30,502 nucleotides of DNA from a virus. Each line of letters begins with the position of its first letter. Position 1 is the stretch's first letter. Positions 7,013-12,214 of the stretch are shown piece by piece. Both the position numbers and the translations under genes were made by a program. The stretch is from the IMG/VR virus record IMGVR_UViG_3300009419_000059, positions 1 through 30,502 of that record; one strand, given 5' to 3'. Below the pieces are notes generated by a model. The model had not been told where the DNA came from, ran no database searches, and was given only the letters and a program-made list of their open reading frames with translations.

Positions 7013-7166
7013 TTTTATCCTCAATTCCTTCGTAAATTAACTGAAGTTTGACTAATTCCAAAGCCCCAATGATTGTCGCCATGTAAAGGGACTCATCGTA
7101 TTTGTTGATTGTGTAGAGCAAATCTTCAATAAGACTGTCCACCAGTTCACCCTGGTTAAAGTTCAT
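6993..7166 (-). CDS. Small acidic helical protein, 57 aa
   Basis: Unrecognised. The product MNFNQGELVDSLIEDLLYT... continues as an acidic, leucine/isoleucine-rich helix, and is too short for routine ORF thresholds. Support comes from the AAGGAATTGAAGC ribosome site, an ATGA overlap with the ninB stop, and its filling of the otherwise empty gap between ninB and the zinc-ribbon gene, whose start it overlaps by 20 bases. Confidence 0.68.
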   Translation of the reverse strand: MNFNQGELVDSLIEDLLYTINKYDESLYMATIIGALELVKLQLIYEGIEDKNDVSRL

Positions 7167-7564
7167 GCTTCAATTCCTTTGTTTGCCATCCAACACAATA
7201 GCCACTCAATAAACTCTGAGCCTTCCTCAACCGTGAATTTGTGGCTTTGAAGTCCTAACTGGACAACTCTTTCACCGTCTAGGCTTGGTGCAACCTTGCC
7301 GATCTTGCGGTTTGTCTCATGCGCCCATTGATCAATCAAAAGGCGCTTCCAATCGTCCGCTGACCACGTTGACCCAACCACCTTCATGGCCTTATAAACC
7401 TTGTCTATCAGGGCATGAAACATATCGTTCTGGTCTGTGCTTCGAGTGGCTTTTTTAACTTCCAAGCGTAATTGTTTGCCAGCTTGCAAAGATTCTTTAA
7501 TCTTGGGCCATAAGTCTTTTAAAACTGTATGGGCCTGTTGACTGTTATGTAGGCTAAAAATCAT
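7163..7564 (-). CDS. ninB: NinB-like recombination protein
   Basis: The 133-residue length and the block KKATRSTDQNDMFHALI, then GSTWSADDWKRLLIDQW and HET, identify the NinB (lambda Orf) family. Lambda Orf is a dimeric DNA-binding recombination mediator that can replace RecFOR with SSB-coated single strands. The gene sits between two nuclease-type genes in a nin-like block and is joined to neighbours by ATGA-type overlaps. GAGGACTT precedes the ATG. This supports phage recombination-dependent replication together with ERF and exonuclease in the opposite operon. Confidence 0.9.
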   Translation of the reverse strand: MIFSLHNSQQAHTVLKDLWPKIKESLQAGKQLRLEVKKATRSTDQNDMFHALIDKVYKAMKVVGSTWSADDWKRLLIDQWAHETNRKIGKVAPSLDGERVVQLGLQSHKFTVEEGSEFIEWLLCWMANKGIEA

Positions 7565-7640
7565 AAGTCCTCACAAAATAAACCACTAGAGACCAAAACG
7601 CTATTAAAAAAGAAATAACCCAAGTCCAAGTGTTTTTCAT
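7554..7640 (-). CDS. 28-residue membrane microprotein
   Basis: The frame MKNTWTWVISFLIAFWSLVV... ends in a short charged tail. It is nearly one transmembrane helix with a positive N-terminus. GGAGTTATCAA precedes the ATG, the ATG overlaps the stop of the nuclease gene (ATGA), and the 3' end overlaps the ninB start. No family is recognised. At this length chance cannot be excluded, but the couplings on both sides favour a real gene. Confidence 0.5.
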   Translation of the reverse strand: MKNTWTWVISFLIAFWSLVVYFVRTYDF

Positions 7641-7903
7641 TTGATAACTCCAATCATGCGTAAAGCCGCCTCTGGACTGTCTATTCTTGCCAAGGTACTA
7701 CCAGACCAATTTTCAAAGAAATCGGCTTGTAAACCCGTAAAACGCTTTTTAGACGTACTTTTGATCTCCACCAGAAATGTGTGACCACGAAACCCAACCA
7801 ATAAGTCAACAGGCAAGCCAATGATCCATACATAAGCGCCAGCGCTTCTCAAGGCTAAAACTATCTGCTCTTGATTTGCGTCAACACGGGCGGCATATCT
7901 CAT
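7637..7903 (-). CDS. Small PD-(D/E)XK nuclease, VRR-NUC-like
   Basis: The 88-residue protein has the nuclease core D33 (PVDLLVG), E46-x-K48 (FLVEIKS) and the following TGLQADFF with Q59, plus a C-terminal SPEAALRMI helix. This is the minimal restriction-like fold found in phage VRR-NUC and Holliday-junction-resolvase-like proteins. It probably cuts branched or unwound DNA during replication and recombination. It is coupled to the gene upstream by a 4-base overlap and to a membrane microprotein downstream. Confidence 0.82.
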   Translation of the reverse strand: MRYAARVDANQEQIVLALRSAGAYVWIIGLPVDLLVGFRGHTFLVEIKSTSKKRFTGLQADFFENWSGSTLARIDSPEAALRMIGVIK

Positions 7904-8079
7904 TTTTTGTCTTTCTGCTCATTCATGTGTTTGCGTAAGTCGTCAGCAGCTGCTTGGCCTCGCCTCTTGGCAATGTCTGCCAAAGTCTGCTGCCACCAGT
8001 ATTGGGCTTCCCCCCTGCCTTCCTCCAGCGCTTTCTTTTTGAATCGCCTGATCCATTCCAATGCTTCCGTTTGTCTCAT
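7900..8079 (-). CDS. Small nin-region protein, 59 aa
   Basis: Unknown function. MRQTEALEWIRRFKKKALEE is followed by a QYWWQQTLADIAKRRG segment and a charged C-terminus. The W-W...tlADI.k.rG pattern recurs in short phage proteins next to replication genes. The frame stays open back to 8169, but GGGAGACT precedes the ATG at 8079, so I chose this start. It shares 137 bases in a different frame with the gene below and overlaps the nuclease start by 4 bases. Confidence 0.72.
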   Translation of the reverse strand: MRQTEALEWIRRFKKKALEEGRGEAQYWWQQTLADIAKRRGQAAADDLRKHMNEQKDKK

Positions 8080-8179
8080 AGTCTCCCGTAAGTTCAAGCG
8101 CTTTTGTAATGACAAAGTGGCTAAATTGCTGGCCTTCTCTGACCCGATCAAGAATTCTGTTTGCTTCATAGTGGGTCAT
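7943..8179 (-). CDS. Small phage protein with a conserved N-terminal half
   Basis: Residues 1-34 (MTHYEANRILDRVREGQQF, then ITKALELTGD) match a pattern common in short phage proteins. The remaining 44 residues lie in the frame overlapping the gene at 7900-8079 and look unselected (GGRQGGSP...). The ATG overlaps the P-like stop (ATGA) without a strong ribosome site. The likely history is that an original stop after the conserved part was lost, extending the frame through the next gene. Function is unknown. Confidence 0.55.
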   Translation of the reverse strand: MTHYEANRILDRVREGQQFSHFVITKALELTGDYETNGSIGMDQAIQKESAGGRQGGSPILVAADFGRHCQEARPSSC

Positions 8180-8565
8180 TTTGCGTATTGCTTTTTCATT
8201 GCAGCCAATTTTGCAAGTGCTTCTGCTCTGATCCTGTCGCTTTCAATCTGCTCATGCAGCGTTTTCTTTCGCTCAATCAAAACTTCAGTTGGCGGTTTGA
8301 CAGGAATTGATGGGCCTTGATTGCACATATCACGAAAAGCCAATGCGCTGGGGGGGAAATCTTTGTCCAGTTTGTCAAGCGCAAAGTCCATACTTGGCTT
8401 GTAGGTCAAGAATCTGCCCAGGCATCGCTTCCATGTTTCACGCACCAGCGTTGGGTCAACGTCTTGCCAATGGGTGATAAACCGTGAACCGTAAATGGCG
8501 TTCATCATCCCAAAGATGTAATCAAAGCCTGAGTCGGCATCACAAAAGTCGTTTTCGTTCCACAT
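8176..8565 (-). CDS. Replication protein P-like (helicase loader candidate)
   Basis: A 129-residue protein: FGMMNAIYGSRFITHW, then DPTLVRETWKRCLG, then FPPSALAFRDMCNQG and a helical charged tail. The aiyG..F...W ... R..W...L ... fPPs...F..lC order is that of the lambda P / phage replication P group, which loads the host DnaB-type helicase at the origin. It lies directly downstream of the O-like gene with a short overlap, the lambda O-P order. GGAGGCTGAAA precedes the ATG. Sequence identity to lambda P is clearly low, so the role rests on pattern and context. Confidence 0.66.
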   Translation of the reverse strand: MWNENDFCDADSGFDYIFGMMNAIYGSRFITHWQDVDPTLVRETWKRCLGRFLTYKPSMDFALDKLDKDFPPSALAFRDMCNQGPSIPVKPPTEVLIERKKTLHEQIESDRIRAEALAKLAAMKKQYAK

Positions 8566-9253
8566 TTTCAGCCTCCAAAATTACAGTCTCAGGTTTAGCC
8601 CAAAATGGCGTTTGTGGGATTGATTTGCCCCTGGTCAACTCTGCCATGACGTTTTGACGTTCCTCAGAACGGGTTAATTTTTCTTTCACCCATGCAGCCT
8701 TGAATGTTTGCCAGTTCCTGACAACAATTTCATTCAATGCTTCCTCAAGTGTCCAGCCAGCCAACTTTGCCTGTCCAACAATGGCATCCATCACCCGTTC
8801 AGTAATTTGCGCTCGCCTGGCTTTTCTTTGTTTGACAAATGAATTCCAAACTTCAAGCGAAACGCCTTCAGGCGGTTTTGCCTCTTTCTTTGTCTCTTTC
8901 TCTCCCTCTCCCTCTGTCTCTCTCTCTGTCTCTGGGATAGCAACTTGATAGCGTTCTGCTAGCATATCACTAGCAACAACAAAAAACCCGTTTGAAATCA
9001 ACGGTTGAAGCCCTTGCTGGTATTCTTTTTCTGAAATATGCAGCCTAAACACCAGTTCATCTAATGAGCCATCAAAAACACCATCTTTTGATTCACTTGC
9101 TAGCAACCAAAGCATAGGCGCTATCGCTTTGCTAGCAATAGGCAAGCGCATAAAAGCTCTGTCATTTAACAGGTCACGATGAAGTTTTATCCAAGGAGGA
9201 CAACGGTCTTTGTAATGTTGAAAGACTGCCCAATTTTTTGGCTGTAAAAGCAT
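8540..9253 (-). CDS. Replication initiator, O-like
   Basis: The 237-residue protein starts MLLQPKNWAVFQHYKDR and continues CPPWIKLHRDLLNDRAFMRLP, the N-terminal signature of a large phage replication-protein group with winged-helix DNA-binding fold. A charged, repetitive Glu/Thr/Lys linker follows (about residues 106-122), then a helical C-terminal region (EALNEIVVRNWQTFKAAWVKE) likely to bind the loader. I chose ATG 9253 with GTGGAAAAAT upstream. The upstream TTG at 9331 is unsupported. As in lambda, candidate origin sequences lie inside this gene (8881-9137). Confidence 0.8.
   Translation of the reverse strand: MLLQPKNWAVFQHYKDRCPPWIKLHRDLLNDRAFMRLPIASKAIAPMLWLLASESKDGVFDGSLDELVFRLHISEKEYQQGLQPLISNGFFVVASDMLAERYQVAIPETERETEGEGEKETKKEAKPPEGVSLEVWNSFVKQRKARRAQITERVMDAIVGQAKLAGWTLEEALNEIVVRNWQTFKAAWVKEKLTRSEERQNVMAELTRGKSIPQTPFWAKPETVILEAENVERKRLL
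8881..9137. other. Candidate replication origin inside the O-like gene
   Basis: Three exact copies of the palindrome TGCTAGCA (8957-8964, 9098-9105, 9130-9137) and one variant (CACTAGCA, 8968-8975) fall within 181 bases. Spacings of 11 and 32 bases are about one and three helical turns. Next to them are an A-rich stretch (8975-8986) and a 56-base pyrimidine-rich tract (8881-8936, purine-rich on the coding strand). Lambda-type origins lie in the initiator gene with iterons beside an A-rich unwinding region. Function is inferred from this layout. Confidence 0.45.
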
Positions 9254-9266
9254 ATTTTTCCACTTT

Positions 9267-9307
9267 AAAAAACCACTTAAAAGAAACTGCGGCAGGGGAG
9301 AAGTGGT
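9267..9307 (-). terminator. Possible attenuator between the Cro-like and O-like genes
   Basis: On the minus strand ACCACTT ... AAGTGGT pairs over 7 bp across a 22-base loop that holds a smaller CTG/CAG pairing, and the stem runs straight into TTTTT. A second inverted repeat, GGAATGG/CCATTCC, lies just upstream (plus 9315-9336). The position matches lambda tR1, between cro and the replication genes. The long loop makes termination weak at best. Confidence 0.4.
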
Positions 9308-9359
9308 AACCCTTTTCGGAATGGGGATCAATCCATTCCTAGCCGTGTTTCAAACAATC

Positions 9360-9518
9360 TTAAACCATAAACCATTCAGGCCGCAACGCTTTTAATTGCC
9401 ACACCCTAGCTTGGGGAACTGTGTCACCCCATTGGCTGATGGCTGCTCTTGTAATGCCCAGCAGCTGTGCCAGGTTCTTTGCAGACCCAGCGTTTTTTAT
9501 AGCTTGCAATTTATCCAT
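9360..9518 (-). CDS. Cro/YdaS-like HTH repressor, 52 aa
   Basis: The 52-residue product (MDKLQAIKNAGSAKNLAQLL then GITRAAISQWGD, VPQARVWQLKALRPEWF) is a compact helix-turn-helix of the YdaS/DicC-type Cro family. The LAQLLGITRAAISQWG part is the HTH. It is first in the leftward early operon. There is no Shine-Dalgarno. The -10 box TAATAT ends 7 bases before the ATG, so the transcript should begin at or next to the start codon (leaderless). The operators at both divergent promoters are its likely targets. No larger CI-type repressor gene is present. Confidence 0.87.
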   Translation of the reverse strand: MDKLQAIKNAGSAKNLAQLLGITRAAISQWGDTVPQARVWQLKALRPEWFMV

Positions 9519-9524
9519 GTTTGC

Positions 9525-9553
9525 ATATTAAGCCAACTTACACAAACAGTCAA
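9525..9553 (-). promoter_or_regulatory. Leftward early promoter (pR-like)
   Basis: On the minus strand TTGACT (plus 9548-9553), a 17-base spacer and TAATAT (plus 9525-9530) form a near-consensus sigma70 promoter. It drives the Cro-like and replication genes. The operator at 9528-9541 overlaps the -10 and spacer, so repressor binding would block RNA polymerase. Confidence 0.85.
9528..9541. promoter_or_regulatory. Operator at the leftward promoter
   Basis: TTAAGCCAACTTAC is an imperfect copy of the 14-bp palindrome at 9603-9616. Read on the minus strand it agrees with that site at 11 of 14 positions. Its offset from the -10 box is the same as at the rightward promoter. The Cro-like product is the expected ligand. 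Confidence 0.65.
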
Positions 9554-9590
9554 ATACCCGACAAATTTAAGGGGGCTTTATAAATACCAT

Positions 9591-9619
9591 TTGACAAGCC
9601 AGTTAAGCTAGCTTAATAT
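9591..9619 (+). promoter_or_regulatory. Rightward early promoter (pL-like)
   Basis: TTGACA (9591-9596), a 17-base spacer and TAATAT (9614-9619) form an almost ideal sigma70 promoter. It reads into the LPD29-like gene and the recombination operon. The -35 boxes of the two divergent promoters are about 37 bases apart, leaving no room for a cI-like gene between them. Confidence 0.9.
9603..9616. promoter_or_regulatory. Operator palindrome at the rightward promoter
   Basis: TTAAGCTAGCTTAA is a perfect 14-bp palindrome lying in the spacer and the first half of the -10 box. Related sites occur at 9528-9541 and 10780-10793 with the same offset to a -10 hexamer, which is strong evidence for a shared repressor site. 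Confidence 0.75.
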
Positions 9620-9628
9620 TCACCCATG

Positions 9629-9664
9629 CCCTGACGTTTCGGGGTCTTTTAAAAGGAAATCAAA
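9629..9664 (+). other. 5' leader hairpin and ribosome site, copy 1
   Basis: CCCTGA-CGTT-TCGGGG forms a 6-bp stem (one U-G pair) with a 4-base loop (9629-9644). GTCTTTTAAAAGGAAATCAAA follows in two parts, with the AAAGGA ribosome site. The same ATGCCCT...GGGTCTTTTAA...GGAAATCAAA frame occurs at 10803-10845. The leader may tune mRNA stability or initiation. Confidence 0.55.
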
Positions 9665-10210
9665 ATGACCACTCAATATCTTTCTTGCGCTGAGACTGCA
9701 AAATTAGTTCGTGCAGCTCTCAAAGAATCTTTCCCTAGCATCAAGTTCTCTGTTCGCTCTAGCACATACAGCATGGGCGCTTCAATCAACATCAGCTATA
9801 CCAACGGCCCAACTTACGATGCTGTCAAAAATGTTGTGGCAATGTTTGAGGGCGCTTACTTTGACGGTATGACCGATTACAAAGGTTACAACTACAGCAG
9901 TCTTGACGGTGTTGAAACTAGCTTTGGCGCTAACTACATTTTCGTTAGGCGTGAATTGACTGTAGAAGTTATGCAAGCAGCTGTGCAAGCGGCTTGTGAA
10001 TATTACGGTTTGCAAGTGCCAGCTGTAAAAGACGGTTGCCAAGGCGCTTACATTGCTGATTCTATTGATTACAACGATCAAAGACGCATCATGGATCGGG
10101 TTTCTGCTCTTAGCTTTTGCGAGACACAGCCTAGCCCCACATTGGCCCGTGTTGCCTTTTTAGGTGATGACGGTTACGGCTTTAATTCTGTTGGACGTTT
10201 GGCAGCTTAA
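9665..10210 (+). CDS. LPD29-domain-like protein
   Basis: The 181-residue protein begins LSCAETAKLVRAALKESFP, then IKFSVRSSTYSMGASI and FEGAYFDGMTDYK. This order matches LPD29, a domain found alone or in large polyvalent proteins of phages and plasmids and often seen near anti-restriction or counter-defence genes. Its biochemical role is not established. It is the first gene of the strongest rightward promoter, so it is made at once after DNA entry, which fits a host-takeover or anti-defence role. That role is inference. The C-terminal third (residues about 110-181) I do not recognise. Confidence 0.78.
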   Translation: MTTQYLSCAETAKLVRAALKESFPSIKFSVRSSTYSMGASINISYTNGPTYDAVKNVVAMFEGAYFDGMTDYKGYNYSSLDGVETSFGANYIFVRRELTVEVMQAAVQAACEYYGLQVPAVKDGCQGAYIADSIDYNDQRRIMDRVSALSFCETQPSPTLARVAFLGDDGYGFNSVGRLAA

Positions 10211-10216
10211 ATTTAC

Positions 10217-10230
10217 GGGGCGCAAGCCCC
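10217..10230 (+). other. GNRA-type hairpin between two early genes
   Basis: GGGGC-GCAA-GCCCC gives a 5-bp all-GC stem with a GNRA tetraloop, in the 33-base gap before the next ATG. AAAGGAAAAAA follows. With no T-run it is unlikely to terminate. RNA stability or translational control is more likely. Confidence 0.5.
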
Positions 10231-10243
10231 TCAAAGGAAAAAA

Positions 10244-10447
10244 ATGATTATTTCTCAAGTCTCAAACCAAGTCGCAACATTTGTCAATGTTTTGGATGGC
10301 ATCGCCTCCCTGGTGACCAAGGTTCAAAAGGGTTACGCAGTCACCTTGATCGACACAGACGCAGAACAAGTGGTAACAACCAGAATTTACCCGCCCACCA
10401 TGTTTGACCAGGCTGTTGCTTACGCAAAAAAATTAGCAAACATTTAA
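10244..10447 (+). CDS. Small unknown early protein, 67 aa
   Basis: Unrecognised. It is predicted alpha/beta: ATFVNVLDGIASLVTKVQKG, then YAVTLIDTDAEQVVTTRIYP and an alanine-rich C-terminal helix (FDQAVAYAKKLA). AAAGGAAAAAAA precedes the ATG. It is co-transcribed with the LPD29-like gene. Similar short proteins follow LPD29-type genes in other phages as far as I recall, but no function is assigned. Confidence 0.72.
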   Translation: MIISQVSNQVATFVNVLDGIASLVTKVQKGYAVTLIDTDAEQVVTTRIYPPTMFDQAVAYAKKLANI

Positions 10448-10457
10448 AGGAAACATC

Positions 10458-10769
10458 ATGCAAATTTCTAAAACCGCATTTGGCTGGAGAGCCTTATCAA
10501 CCGTTCAACTGGACGATGCTACCCGCATTTCAATTGGAACAATGAAACGCAGTAGCGGCCTGATCACTACCACGGTGACGGGCAGTCGCAAAGAGGGTGA
10601 AATGTATTACTTCACCGTTACAAAAGATTATCAAATGACTTGGGCGGTCACAGGCGGCAAAGCCACAGAAAAAGCAATCACCAACCAACATGAGACTGCC
10701 ATGCAGCAAATTGAAAAAATAATTGCGGAATGTGTTGTTTTTTACGCAAATTTAAGGGTAAGCACCTAG
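10458..10769 (+). CDS. Unknown early protein, 103 aa
   Basis: Unrecognised. The N-terminal two thirds are predicted beta-strands (FGWRALSTVQLDDATRISIG, TTTVTGSRKEGEMYYFTVTK), the C-terminal third is a helix (NQHETAMQQIEKIIAECVVFY). AAAGGAAACATC precedes the ATG 10 bases after the previous stop. It is the last gene before the second promoter-like cassette. Confidence 0.68.
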   Translation: MQISKTAFGWRALSTVQLDDATRISIGTMKRSSGLITTTVTGSRKEGEMYYFTVTKDYQMTWAVTGGKATEKAITNQHETAMQQIEKIIAECVVFYANLRVST

Positions 10770-10796
10770 TATTTAGTTGTTAAGCTAGCTTACAAT
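10768..10796 (+). promoter_or_regulatory. Second rightward operator/promoter cassette
   Basis: The operator copy TTAAGCTAGCTTAC (10780-10793) differs from the 9603-9616 palindrome only in the last base. A -10-like TACAAT (10791-10796) sits at exactly the same offset. The -35 position (10768-10773, AGTATT) is poor. A similar leader follows. The cassette looks like a duplicated promoter whose -35 has decayed, or one that needs an activator. Confidence 0.55.
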
Positions 10797-10802
10797 CACA
10801 TC

Positions 10803-10842
10803 ATGCCCTAGCAAATCGCACAGGGTCTTTTAAGGAAATCAA
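10803..10842 (+). other. 5' leader hairpin and ribosome site, copy 2
   Basis: ATGCCCT...AGGGTCTTTTAAGGAAATCAA repeats the layout of the leader at 9627-9664. CCCT (10806-10809) pairs with AGGG (10822-10825) and the ribosome site AAGGAAATC follows. The hairpin loop sequence differs between copies while the stem and the downstream block are kept. Confidence 0.5.
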
Positions 10843-11106
10843 ATGTCAACTTCTACACAATCCAGCCGCAACGTGTCCATGTACGGTTTCGAGGATATTG
10901 ATTCTTACATTGAGTCGGTCAAAGAATCTATCACTTACCAATTCACAGGCGGCAACATGATCGTTGCTGGCCTTATGTCTGACGCACAAGAATTGATGGC
11001 TTTTGGCGATACAGAACGTGCTAGACAAACCCTCAACGTTGCCAAAACCATTCTGTTCAACATCATGGACGGCAAACTGGTTGCCACACAGCCATCACGC
11101 ATCTAA
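10843..11106 (+). CDS. Small unknown early protein, 87 aa
   Basis: Unrecognised and predicted helical: a serine-rich N-terminus, then YGFEDIDSYIESVKESI and a long helix (AQELMAFGDTERARQTLNVA). TAAGGAAATCAA precedes the ATG. It is first after the second operator cassette. The helical hairpin resembles small regulatory or scaffold proteins, but no family is evident. Confidence 0.7.
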   Translation: MSTSTQSSRNVSMYGFEDIDSYIESVKESITYQFTGGNMIVAGLMSDAQELMAFGDTERARQTLNVAKTILFNIMDGKLVATQPSRI

Positions 11107-11117
11107 GGGGCAGCAAC

Positions 11118-11390
11118 ATGAACGATCTTAAACTGCAATATTACTTTGATGCTGCCATCTCTTATGACGATGGCGCAACCTTGGAAAACGTAAGGGTTGG
11201 TTATGACTACTATCCTGAAGAAATAAATTACCCGCATGACCACAACTCAGCGGAAATTTACGATGTGTTTGTGTTTGATTGCCAGGGCAACGACATAACC
11301 TATGACATTCCCAAATCAGAGGGTGTTTATTTGATGGCAGAAGCAAAACGTGACTTTGCACAAATTCAGAAAGACCGCAATGAAATCTAA
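11118..11390 (+). CDS. Small acidic unknown protein, 90 aa
   Basis: Unrecognised. It is strongly acidic and rich in Asp and Tyr (YYFDAAISYDDGATLENVRV, GYDYYPEEINYPHDHNSAE), with a charged C-terminal helix (AEAKRDFAQIQKDRNEI). Acidic early phage proteins often mimic DNA or bind host enzymes, but nothing here shows that. The ATG follows GGGGCAGCAAC, a weak ribosome site, 11 bases after the previous stop. Confidence 0.68.
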   Translation: MNDLKLQYYFDAAISYDDGATLENVRVGYDYYPEEINYPHDHNSAEIYDVFVFDCQGNDITYDIPKSEGVYLMAEAKRDFAQIQKDRNEI

Positions 11391-11472
11391 AATTATTCAA
11401 ATTCTTGTTGAGTGCTTTTTAGCCATCGTCATCTTTGGCGGCATTGGCGTAATGCTAGCTTGGAGAGGCTAA
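11380..11472 (+). CDS. 30-residue membrane microprotein
   Basis: The frame MKSKIIQILVECFLAIVIFG continues GIGVMLAWRG, which is one transmembrane helix flanked by positive charges. It overlaps the end of the upstream gene by 11 bases and ends 2 bases before the next ATG, filling an otherwise empty gap. The ribosome site is weak (AAAGACC), so coupling would be needed. No homologue is recognised. Confidence 0.48.
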   Translation: MKSKIIQILVECFLAIVIFGGIGVMLAWRG

Positions 11473-11474
11473 CC

Positions 11475-11660
11475 ATGATTGACCAATTTAAAGATTACTT
11501 CCGCTTGCCATCAGCCAAAGAGTTGGCAGCCAAAGAACTTGAAATGGCCCAGCGCAAGCTATTAGAGGCTCTCAGCGCTCAGGAATACGCAAAGCGCATG
11601 GGTGACTACCACTCAGACCGAATCAAACGCCTAACGGCTTATTTAAAGGAAGAAACATGA
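11475..11660 (+). CDS. Small coiled-coil protein of the recombination operon
   Basis: A 61-residue, highly charged helical protein: MIDQFKDYFRLPSAKELAAK followed by alanine/leucine heptads and DRIKRLTAYLKEE. Short proteins with the FRLPSA.ELA.KEL opening occur next to phage recombination genes; their role is unknown. I chose ATG 11475 because GGAGAGG lies upstream. The frame is open from 11412 but that part overlaps the microprotein. The stop overlaps the ERF start (ATGA). Confidence 0.72.
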   Translation: MIDQFKDYFRLPSAKELAAKELEMAQRKLLEALSAQEYAKRMGDYHSDRIKRLTAYLKEET

Positions 11661-12214
11661 AAAACTTAGCAACCGCATTGGTCAAGGCTCAAAAGGCTTT
11701 TGGCCCTGCTTTAAAGTCCTCTACAAACCCGCATTTCAAGTCACGCTATGCTGACCTATCCGCTTGCGTTGAAGCTGTCCTAGACGCTTTAAACAACAAC
11801 GGGATTGCCTTAGTTCAGAAATCTTATGACTGTGAAAATGGCGTAATGGTTGAAACCATGTTTGTCCATGAATCAGGCGAAATGATGGAGTGCGGGATTC
11901 TTCACTTCCCTGCAAGCAAGGCAGACCCACAAGGCCACATGAGTGCTTTGACTTATGCCCGTAGGGGATCGCTGATGGCGGCTTGTGGTATTGCACCCGA
12001 GGATGACGATGGCAATGCCGCCAGCCGCAGAACCGTGATTACTCCAACAATCAATGAAAGCGCCCTTGTAGACCACTTAGCGGCTATTGAGGCATCTACC
12101 GACCAAGATAGTCTGAAAAACGCCTACAAAGCCGCTTATACCGCTTGCAATGGTGATTCTGAATGGCAAAAGAAAGTTATCGCTGCCAAGGACAAAGTTA
12201 AAGCTAAATTATGA
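11657..12214 (+). CDS. erf: ERF-family single-strand annealing protein
   Basis: Family members bind single-stranded DNA and anneal complementary strands in RecA-independent recombination. P22 Erf circularises the permuted genome after injection. The 185-residue protein has the ERF core: FKSRYADLSACVEAVLDAL, NGIALVQKS, VETMFVHESGE, then LTYARRGSLMAACGIAPEDD with the conserved D/E cluster and DGNAA. The C-terminal part (about 125-185) is helical. It is coupled to the neighbours on both sides by 4-base overlaps. With the exonuclease next door it forms a two-component recombination system and fits a headful, circularly permuted genome. Confidence 0.93.
   Translation: MKNLATALVKAQKAFGPALKSSTNPHFKSRYADLSACVEAVLDALNNNGIALVQKSYDCENGVMVETMFVHESGEMMECGILHFPASKADPQGHMSALTYARRGSLMAACGIAPEDDDGNAASRRTVITPTINESALVDHLAAIEASTDQDSLKNAYKAAYTACNGDSEWQKKVIAAKDKVKAKL

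Noticed and set aside
7871-8320. Plus-strand frame of 149 codons
   Set aside because: Runs antisense through several coupled minus-strand genes. The composition (Ser/Phe/Cys-rich) reflects reverse-complement coding.
8881-8936. Simple tandem repeat or CRISPR-like array
   Set aside because: The CT-rich units are irregular, without spacers, and encode the charged linker of the O-like protein.
9254-9331. N-terminal extension of the O-like protein from TTG 9331
   Set aside because: No ribosome site before the TTG. The recognised family start (KNWAVFQHYKDR) follows ATG 9253, which has one, and the region overlaps the possible attenuator.
10217-10230. Rho-independent terminator after the LPD29-like gene
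   Set aside because: The hairpin is good but an A-rich ribosome site, not a T-run, follows on the plus strand.
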